This document shows positions 56,233 to 64,000 of a stretch of DNA of 64,000 nucleotides, piece after piece. The DNA comes from Zymoseptoria tritici IPO323 (Eukaryota > Ascomycota > Dothideomycetes > Mycosphaerellales > Mycosphaerellaceae), in the NCBI RefSeq assembly GCF_000219625.1, contig NC_018212.1:2601281-2665280 (forward strand), in the 5' to 3' direction. Position numbers and translations under genes: made by a program. Within the stretch, counting starts at the first letter, position 1. Each line of letters opens with the position of its first letter. Under the pieces are notes generated by a model. That model ran no database searches, was not told the origin of the DNA, and saw nothing but the letters and a program-made list of their open reading frames with translations.

Positions 56233-57042
56233 GTTGTTTGTTTGTTTGTTTGTTTGTTCCATTTACGTCCTTTCGGAGTCCAAGACTATATAGGACGGCT
56301 TTGCTATAAAGGCAAAGCAGTAGATCTAGTTACAATTAGATTTTTCGGTATTCTTTAACCTTAGGGGAGACCCCGTGCCTAAGGTAGAATCTGCAAAGCA
56401 GAATCTACCGAAGGACTTTAAAAGCAGCGCAAAACAAAGGAAATCTAACGAGTGTCGTACAGCCGGGGCTGCAGTGTTGCAGCCTAAGGCTACAGAATTT
56501 TCGCGCTAAGCTTTTTGCAGAATTTTCAGCGGATCCTTCCGCTTCGCACGCACGCATGCTACAAATTCGAAACGCAGTGCAAAAGCAGTGCAAAAGCAGA
56601 AGCAGCAGAAGCAGCTGTCCAACTCGCTGCCTTCTCTTATCCTTAATATGCCTTTGTAGAACTATATGCCGCTTCCAAACGTATACAGCTACGCAGGTTG
56701 ATCGCAGAGTTATAGATTCTACTAACTGTTCCAGCTCTTTAAAGTGTTTCGGTTCGGATTTCGAGGAGGTGCGCGTATAGGGCAGAGTAGATTGCTTCTT
56801 CTTCTTCTTCTTCTTCTTCTTGTTTATAGCGTTTGTAGCGTAGAGGGCGTTCGAATCGTGCTATTGTTCTGTAGCTTGTGTTTTAATAGGAGGCGTACCT
56901 CTAGGTCGTGTTGTTGTTGTTGTTGTAAGGGAAGAGGGATCGACGGCCTCTCCAATCCTCCGGAGGAAACTTAGCTCTACAACGACGGTATCGTCGCAGG
57001 TTCGTAGCCGGCACTACGTACAGGTGTTCCTCGTCGCCGACC
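56233..57042 (-). mobile_element. SINE-like element S1, unit 2
   Basis: Copy of 26183-26989 with a 3-bp longer CTT microsatellite; same (CAAA)n tail and flanking duplication. The frame running into the tail shows the duplicated pol codons YIEG on both sides. Confidence 0.75.
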
Positions 57043-58474
57043 CCTTCTATATAGTTACTTCTTCGGCTAAGCGCGTCTGCCCGTCTATTGTCTTTGCCTA
57101 GAGTATATCGGATCTCGAATTTGTATTGTCCGAGGAGCTTAGACCAACGAGTCTGTCGTCGGTTTAAAACCTTAGTAGTCGTAAAGGTAACGAGGTTCTT
57201 GTAGTCCGTAAGGATAATTAGTCTAGGCGCTCCTTCGATATATACTCTCTAGTGCTGTAATGCGGCTACGATAGCAAGTAACTCCTTATTATAGATATCG
57301 TAATTCTGTTCCGCAGGTAATATCTTGCGTAAGTAGTACGCAATTAGATGGCGCTTACTATTTCGCTCTTACGTTATACAGGCTCCGATAGCTATATCTA
57401 ACGCGTCTGTTTCGATTTGGAGTAGCAGGGAAGGGTTATACATTTAGAGTGTTAGTGCTTGCGAACATATGTCCTTTAACAGCTTAAATGCCTTTTTCTG
57501 TCCCGTATCCCATTTAAACGCTTCGTCCTTTCTTATAAGCTTAGTAAGTAGCATCGCGATTTTCGAGTAGTTGGCGATAAACTTTCGGTTGTAGTTTGCC
57601 AAGCCTAAGAAGGATTGTACGTCCTTAACGTTCTGTGGTTAAGGCCATTCCCGGATCGATTCTGTCTTTGCGGGGTCGATGCTGATTCCTTATGTTCCTA
57701 TAATAAAGCCTAGGAACTTAACTTCCTTCTTATAGAACTCGCACTTCTTTAGTGCGGTCTTAAAGTTAGTCCTAGATAGTCGGCGGAAGACTTCTTTAAC
57801 ATCCTTTATGTAATCGGCCAGCGACCCCTTTATAAAGATAAGGATGTCGTCGATGTATGCAATAACGGAGATGTCGAGTAGGTCTTTTAGGGTCTCGTTG
57901 ATTAAGGCCTGGCAGGTTGCCGGCGCATTAGTAAGTCCTATCGGCATAACGAGGTACTCGTAGAGTCCGTATCTCGTTCGTATTACTGTTTTCCATTCTT
58001 CGCCTTTTCTTATCCGGATTCCGTAGAATGCATCCTTAAGATCGATTTTCGTAAACCAATCTGCGCTAACGAGTCGGTCTAGGGACTCGTCAATGTTAGG
58101 CAGAGGGTATCGATTCTTAATTGTAATGTCGTTAAGCTTACGGAAGTCGGCTACCAGCCGCAAGTCGTCGGGGTTTCCTGCTTTTAGAACGAACAGAATT
58201 GGTAATACAGCTAGGGACCTGGACTCGCGTATCTAGCCCTTACTTAGCATCTTCTTTAACTATTCCCGGAGCGCTTTTAATTCTTTCTCGGATAGCGCGT
58301 AGATAGGTCCCTATAGAGGCTCCTTTCCTGGTTAAAGTTCGATTGTGTGGTCCTATAGTTCGTATATAGGTAAGGCTTCGAGCCCTTCCTCTTCCTAAAA
58401 GAGGCGCTTCTATTCGTTATACTCTTTAGGGATCTTAAGTAGGGCGTTACTTCTACTTTTGCCTATGACCTTGT

Positions 58475-59336
58475 TTTGTTTGTTTGTTTATTTGTTTGTT
58501 CCATTTACGTCCTTTCGGAGTCTAAGACTATATAGGACGGCTTTGCTATAAAGGTAAAGCAGTAGATCTAGTTACAATTAGATTTTTCGGTATTCTTTGA
58601 CCTTAGGGGAGACCCCGTGCCTAAGGCAATGCTAAAGGACTTTAAACAAATTCGAGACAAAGGAAATCAAACGAGTATTGCAGCCCAAGGCTGCATGCAG
58701 CCTAAGGCTGCAGAATTTTCGCGCTAAGCTTTGCAGAATTTTCAGCGGATCCTTCCGCTTCGCACGCACGCTACAAATTCGAAATGCAGTGCAAAAGTAG
58801 TGCAAAATGCTGTGCAAAAGCAGTGCAAAATGCCGTACAAAAGCAGTGCAAAAGCAGTGCAAAATGCCGTACAAAAGTAGTACAAAAGCAGCTATCTAAC
58901 TCGCTACCTTCTCTTATCCTTAATATGCCTTTGTAGAACTGTATGCCGCTTCCAAACGTATACAGCTACGCAGGTTAATCGCAGAGTTGTGGATTCTACC
59001 GAGTTCCAGCTCTTTAAAGTGCATGTATGCTTCCTTTCGAGGGCGACGACGTCTCTAGGGACATACGATTTCGATTCGGATTTCGAGAAGGTGCGCGTAT
59101 AGGATAGAGTGGACTACTTCTTCTTGTTCGTAGCGTAGAGGGCTGTTCGTTCGAATCGTGCTATTGTTCTATAGCTTGTGTTTTAATAGGAGGTGTGCCT
59201 CCAGGTCGTATTGTTTTTGTAAGGGAAGAGGGATCGACGGCCTCTCCAATCCTCCGGAGGAAACTTAGCTCTACGACGACGATGTCGTCGTAGGTTCGTA
59301 GCCGGCACCACGTACAGGTGTTCCTCGTCGCCGGCC
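58475..59336 (-). mobile_element. SINE-like element S2, unit 2
   Basis: Copy of 28422-29283. The 13-bp duplication differs between sides only by RIP-type changes (CCTATGACCTTGT, CCTGTAACCTTGT). Confidence 0.78.
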
Positions 59337-62074
59337 CCTGTAACCTTGTAACCCGGCTTGCCTGTACTAGTGTCTGTCCGAGTTAGAACACCTCTCGTAT
59401 TTCCTGTCGATTAGGACTACGTTGTAGCGCCAAATTCCCTAATCTTATCTACCGTCGAACGCTGTCGGCGCGTAGGCCGAATGTCGATAACGCAATCGCA
59501 TTCCGTAAATTTAAGTACTCCTATTATCTAGTTTACTACTGGGTTATGCTTTCTTAACTAAGGTATACCTAGAACGATGTCGTGACTAGCTATGTCGACG
59601 ATATCTAGGACAACTTCCTCGTAGTGCCGTTAGAGAGCTAGTAGTATCGGTATTGTCTCTCGATCTACATTAGGTAGGGGTAATCTATCGACTACGATTA
59701 ATTCATACCCTTCCTTCTTACGTCGGGTTGCGATCCTCGTACGCGTGACGAACGACTAGGACGCAAAGTTTCTACTTACGCCTGAGTCGATCATAGCACT
59801 TGTCTTGTGCCCGTTGACAATAACTTATGTACGGAGGACTGCTGTTAATGCTTAGACATTTGTTGCGACATTAAACTCCCTTCGGTCGTCCGTTCCTAGA
59901 GAGTCGATCCTTTTCCCGACTAGTGTTAGTTCAGCCAGTCGTTAATGATCTTCTTATGTTTTCTAGCGGAGTCGTTTATTTCCTTTTCTTGTCGTGTTTT
60001 AATAACTGCTCGAGGTTGCTAGCAGATCTAAAACTATCGGTATAATTCTTTTGTAGAGTGAACTAATTCTCGCATTCGTCTTATAACTACATCGCCGCAT
60101 AGCGTAATGTATCTGTGTAGAGTAAAGGTAGATCCGATTAGGGGACATTCTTACACGATCGCATAGAAGTCGTTTTAAGGTTCTAGTTATAGGCGGCTCC
60201 AAACTACTCGTCGCATCTGGTTAAGCATGCGATCGAAGTTCTCGGCGTAGAGTAGTCTTTGCCCTTCTTCCTTAGGGAATATTTCTTCACTCTTCCTAGT
60301 TAACAAGAGTACTAGTTCGGCTAGGGGCTAAGGTGCATCCATGCTGAATTCCAGTAGCATGTTCTCGTTCTCGCCTAGTTCGTCTAATTCGTCGTCGCTA
60401 GAGCTAGAGCTCTTAGATTCCTCGATCTCCTCGGGAATCCTATCTATAGGAGGCACGTTTTCCTTGTCCTCGTATAGCTCTATTTCTTCCTCGCTCGATT
60501 CTGCTACTTCTTAGTTTAGGCAGTCGATTTGGCGGAGGTGTTGCTCCTATACTGGTCCTTAGGCGGTGTCGTAGGTGTAGGGGAATTCCTCCTAATGCTT
60601 ACACTATCCGGCGCGACACTTATCTTTCTAATGTTCGCTGCAGTCTCGGTCTTAGCAGTTGTCCTAACGAAGGGCACCGCACCCCGAGTCTGCACGTAGG
60701 ACTATTCTAAAGGTTCGTCTTTCCTTTGGCTATATCGTGTTAAACTGTCGTCGTAATACTATGTTCCTCTAGCGACAGTCCCTTGCTATATGTCCTTTGT
60801 TACTACAGGCGTAGCAAGTTAGTCCTTCCTGCTTTCTTCCGTTGTTCCGTCCTCCCTGCTTCTTCTAAGCGAAGCGTCGTCCTTTAGTCGTAACATCCAG
60901 TTCTATTAGCATTAGTCTATAGGGGTCGCTGTAGCGAGGCTTCCCTTAGTTAGCGAACTGGTTTCGTCCGAAGCGAGCCTTGTCGTTATTATAGGTCTTA
61001 AAGGTCCCTCCTAGGTTTCCTCTAAACCTCTTGCCCTAGTAGAGTTCGTATAGCTAATTATCTAAATAGATAGATGCTTAAATTAGGCTATCGAGAGAGC
61101 TGGCATCTCTACCGTAGCGCATAAGCTCTGCCTTAACTAAGTCTTTCAACCCTTCTTTGAACGTATCTATTAAGGACTTGTCGTTCTATCCCGTAATGAC
61201 AGAGTATTCCTTGAACTTAGCAGCATACTCGGCGGCCGAAGTTTTCTGTCTTATTCCTCTAATAACTCGAATGGCGGTGTTCTGTTCGTTAGAGATTCCG
61301 AACAGCTTCTTAACTTCTTTCTTAAATACTATGTAATTCTTAAACATTCCGATATCGTCGACCTTACGTATGCTGTCGAGGTAGCTGCGGAGGTAAGGCT
61401 TCATCTAGTGCTAGGCACGTCTACGGAGGAAGGTAGCAGCGAACAGAGTGTACTGCTTACACTCCAACTTCTCGTTAAACATAAGATATATATCTATCTG
61501 GTTAAGCTAGTTGTCGAGTTTGTCCCGGTCTCTATAGTAGAAGTCCGGCTTAGCAACTTTGAAGTTAATCTCGGCATCGTTGTCGTTGTCTTCGTTATTA
61601 GAGGTAATTATCGGGTCGGGTTTGTTAGACGGTAGGGAGCGGATCCTTCCGGCTTTACTAGGCGCGGGTATGCCCCGAACACTTAAGGAACTTATCCTTT
61701 AAGGGTGTACAAAGTTGTTATGTCTCACACTTCCGAAGAGGTATAAGGCACGGGTTAGTGCTCGTCAGTTTAAGGAACAAGTGTTCTTACAATAGATGCG
61801 AGTAAAGGCGGGAATTCTAATTAGTAAGATTAAACAATAAGTTGTATACGATGTTCAGAAGGAACATCGTTAAGGTCTATATACCTATTACTGCAAGCGT
61901 TGCTCTCTATACTCTCCGCGCTCTCTCGGGATTAGGGAGAGCAGAGAGATTAAGCTGCTCTCTTATAATCTCTTACTAAGCGGGAGATCAGAGGGATTAC
62001 TAAGGAGAAGGGTCTCTCGTCTAATAAGGCCGAGGGCACCCTGGTTCTCCTACTGTTCGTACATGCCCGTAACA

Positions 62075-62184
62075 GTCTGTTGGTCCAGTCCGGACGCATC
62101 TCCTAGAAGAGGGCCCCCCTCGCGGAGGGCGTTTTGTCCGGAAGTACTGTCGCCGTCGTCTACGACGATCCTCGCGGCGGGAGC
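62075..62184 (-). pseudogene. ORFX fragment, truncated by telomeric repeats (unit 2)
   Basis: Colinear with 32022-32131, then breaks off at GCGGGAGCTT, where telomeric repeats begin. The rest of ORFX and its upstream region are missing from unit 2. Confidence 0.75.
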
Positions 62185-62218
62185 TTAGGGTTTAGGGTTT
62201 TAGGGTTAGGGTTAGGGG
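62185..62218. repeat. Interstitial telomeric tract 3
   Basis: TTAGGG, TTTAGGG and TTTTAGGG variants then TTAGGG units, ending GGGG before the next LINE 3' end. Confidence 0.9.
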
Positions 62219-63080
62219 TTCATTGTACTTGTTTATATAGGCTAGTCTACCTTTGCACCTGATCTGAACTGAAGCCCCATCCAAGCCCTTGCTCCCGGCT
62301 CTTTTGGCCGTCTTCAGAGGGGAGGAAACAGACCCACGCTCCTACGTAAAGCGCCTCGCGATGCACGGCACCGCAGCTACTCCCAGCCCAACCACGTTTT
62401 ACGGTGTCCTTTTTATTATCTCCCGAGTTGACCAAACCGCCAAAAAGAGAGACTACCGATGGGCTAGTCTGCATCCTAACGCAAAATATCGCTCCGGCAA
62501 TCGCTTACCGTCCATCGTACCTTGGTTTTCCAAACCTCCCAGGTAACGGACGAGGTGTGCGTCTCCTCATCCGCCCGAAACTGTAACCCCGTCTCGTTAA
62601 GGGGGAACATCCCGCTTCAAGACCGTCCGGTGGAGCTCTGTCCTCCCTCCGTCCGGCGTATCCACTATCGGAGACATTCAATTCCGATCGAGCCGCTTGC
62701 ACACCAGTCCACAAGTGCTTCCCGAACGGTTTGGGGAGAGCCGTCTTCCCTTCGGCCAGAATTCCTCCTCTAGCGATCGTCGTCGTCCACTCCTCTCCCC
62801 CACCACGCTGTCGCCTTCGCATTCCTCCAAGCCTCCCACTGCTCTACAGAGGTACCAGTTTTCTTCCTCCCGCTCCCCGGCTTTGAGAGGAAGCAGCCGC
62901 AGATCTAGGGTACACGCCTCACATCCACCGCTGGGCCTTCCGGATAGAGTTGATCGTCCGGTACGGAGCCAGTCCGGGCCTCGCCAGTCGCCCACGTCTC
63001 CCACGTCGCAGCGCAGCCTTTTAACGTCCTACCGATCGGACGCCCACTTTCATCTCGAGGGAAGAGACTCCTTTTCGATA
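62219..63080 (-). mobile_element. 5'-truncated LINE copy 3 (862 bp)
   Basis: Only the 3' end of the LINE, colinear with 12157-13020 and 35372 onward. It stops at TTTTCGATAGGG, where telomeric repeats take over. Truncation is at the 5' end and distal, as expected for an incomplete reverse transcript on a chromosome end. Little RIP. Confidence 0.85.
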
Positions 63081-63137
63081 GGGTTTAGGGTTAGGGTTTG
63101 GGTTATAGGGTTTGGGTTATAGGGTTAGGGTTAGGGG
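63081..63137. repeat. Interstitial telomeric tract 4, with variants
   Basis: Mixed TTTAGGG, TTAGGG, TTTGGG and TTATAGGG repeats, then canonical repeats ending GGGG. Confidence 0.9.
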
Positions 63138-63153
63138 TTCATTGTACTTGTTT
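63138..63153 (-). mobile_element. Minimal LINE copy 4 (13-16 nt)
   Basis: TTCATTGTACTTGTTT, the extreme 3' end of the LINE, between two telomeric tracts. The last bases are shared with TTTAGGG, so its exact end is ambiguous. Confidence 0.75.
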
Positions 63154-63176
63154 AGGGTTAGGGTTAGGGTTAGGGG
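63151..63176. repeat. Interstitial telomeric tract 5
   Basis: Four TTAGGG-type units ending GGGG before LINE copy 5. Confidence 0.9.
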
Positions 63177-63495
63177 TTCATTGTACTTGTTTATATAGGC
63201 TAGTCTACCTTTGCACCTGATCTGAACTGAAGCCCCATCCAAGCCCTTGCTCCCGGCTCTTTTGGCCGTCTTCAGAGGGGAGGAAACAGACCCACGCTCC
63301 CACGTAAAGCGCCTCGCGATGCACGGCACCGCAGCTACTCCCAGCCCAACCACGTTTTACGGTGTCCTTTTCACCATCTCCCGAGTTGACCAAACCGCCA
63401 AAAAGAGAGACCACCGATGGGCTAATCCGCATCCCAACGCAAAATATCGCTCCGGCAATCGCTCACCGTCCATCGTACCTTGGGTTTCCAAACCT
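63177..63495 (-). mobile_element. 5'-truncated LINE copy 5 (319 bp)
   Basis: Matches the first 319 bp of the other 3' ends up to TTTCCAAACCT, then diverges. The least RIP-mutated copy in the window (for example GACCACCGATGGG where proximal copies have GACTACCGATAGG or GACTACCGATGGG). Confidence 0.85.
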
Positions 63496-63856
63496 ACTTA
63501 TAGCGTAGCTCGGGTCGACGAAGTCGACCCGAGCGGAGCTATAAGGCGATTTTTCGCGAAGCGACGAGTCGTTCGAGAGGGCTTCGGGGATTTTTCTATA
63601 AGCCCTTAAGGCTTATAGATTAAGGAAAAAATAAGAGACGTCGAAAAAGTACTCTCTTCGGGAAGCTAAAATTATTTTAAGATAATCGGTATTCTAGATA
63701 TAATTTTCTAGAGCTTACTATAATTTAGAATCCTTAGCTAGTATTTTTATTAGAATTAGAATACTTAAAGAAAGAAGAGAAAAATAGAATAAGGGCTAGA
63801 AAAAAAGATTAGAGCTTAGAAAAATTAAGAGTAGATATCTACGTAAATAGCCTCGG
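63496..63856. other. Subterminal AT-rich segment with two strong hairpins
   Basis: Unlike anything else in the window. Hairpin 1 at 63499-63543: outer stem TATAGC/GCTATA, inner 11-bp stem CTCGGGTCGAC/GTCGACCCGAG with loop GAA. Hairpin 2 at 63596-63618: CTATAAGCC, 5-nt loop, GGCTTATAG. From about 63640 it is TpA-rich with almost no CA/TG (RIP). No gene. Confidence 0.7.
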
Positions 63857-64000
63857 TTAGGGTTAGGGTTAGGGTTAGGGTTAGGGTTAGGGTTAGGGTT
63901 AGGGTTAGGGTTAGGGTTAGGGTTAGGGTTAGGGTTAGGGTTAGGGTTAGGGTTAGGGTTAGGGTTAGGGTTAGGGTTAGGGTTAGGGTTAGGGTTAGGG
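63857..64000. repeat. Chromosome-end telomere, (TTAGGG)24
   Basis: 144 nt of perfect TTAGGG to the end of the window, G-rich strand running 5' to 3' outward, so this is a right-hand chromosome end. Confidence 0.98.

Larger units (their letters stand above)
54830..61700 (-). pseudogene. Gypsy-1 gag-pol, unit 2
   Basis: Same domain order as in unit 1 (Gag, zinc knuckle, protease with DSG, RT, RNase H, integrase, chromodomain), split by S1' and S2'. RT, readable without a stop from DFRKLN to the end of the palm, includes IDLKDAFYGIRIRKGEEW and YIDDIL. Confidence 0.88.
53660..62074 (-). mobile_element. Gypsy-1 copy in unit 2
   Basis: LTRs 53660-54018 and 61716-62074; flanks GTCTA (53655-53659) and GTCTG (62075-62079), one RIP-type change from a perfect duplication. 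Same nested S elements. Better preserved than unit 1: protease DSG intact (about 59790), RT open for 157 codons (57690-58163, with YIDDIL), and a Gag capsid segment open (61186-61404). Confidence 0.92.

Noticed and set aside
12132..62184. Starship-type giant transposon
   Set aside because: No DUF3435 tyrosine recombinase was recognised; the large unit is explained by a LINE, nested elements and segmental duplication.
63117..63353. Minus-strand frame with LTLTL repeats
   Set aside because: Translation of CCCTAA repeats fused to the LINE 3' region; not a protein gene.
12132..63500. Telomere-linked RecQ helicase
   Set aside because: Looked for because it is common in fungal subtelomeres; no Walker or DEAH motifs were seen in any frame I read.

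Overview
The window is the last 64 kb of a chromosome from a filamentous ascomycete (Pezizomycotina). It ends in 24 perfect TTAGGG repeats (63857-64000). The genes at the left end have short fungal introns (54-62 nt, GT...CTGAC-like...AG). From about 7.1 kb onward the DNA carries the mark of repeat-induced point mutation (RIP): CpA/TpG are depleted, TpA is enriched, and former Gln and Trp codons have become TAG. I cannot name the species.

1-7.1 kb is ordinary unmutated gene space that looks like the edge of a secondary-metabolism cluster: the 3' end of a PDR/ABCG transporter (+), a cytochrome P450 (+), a short-chain dehydrogenase (-) and an alpha/beta hydrolase of the fungal polyketide-transferase type (-). 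Together they could oxidise, reduce, acyl-transfer or hydrolyse a metabolite and export it. No backbone synthase is in view.

7.1-12.13 kb is RIP-mutated: a Mutator-like DNA transposon with terminal inverted repeats and an 8-bp target duplication (7507-10932), AT-rich remnants, and a 174-bp tandem satellite ending at an old internal telomere tract (12132-12156).

12.13-62.18 kb holds two copies of one subtelomeric unit, both starting with TTAGGG-type repeats. Each unit contains, on the minus strand, a LINE whose 3' end abuts the telomeric repeats (ORF1, then ORF2 with AP endonuclease and reverse transcriptase), then palindromic tandem modules holding a 1000-bp hAT derivative, then an unrecognised gene (here called ORFX) split by a Ty3/Gypsy chromovirus (Gypsy-1), which itself carries two SINE-like insertions. 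Unit 2 also has a younger chromovirus (43497-50297) at a site that is empty in unit 1. Unit 2 is cut off inside ORFX at about 62185 and capped by telomeric repeats.

62.18-64 kb: two shorter 5'-truncated LINE copies and one 13-16-nt scrap, each again joined at its 3' end to TTAGGG repeats, then an AT-rich segment with strong hairpins and the telomere.

The most notable points are: (i) a LINE with an APE-type endonuclease whose five visible 3' junctions all sit directly on telomeric repeats, in the orientation expected for priming from a chromosome end; (ii) an antisense ORF with paired CX2C motifs lying between pol and the 3' LTR in both chromovirus families, spliced in one; (iii) ORFX, an unrecognised interrupted gene with 30-residue repeats; (iv) stepwise growth of a chromosome end recorded by internal telomere tracts and by a gradient of RIP damage.
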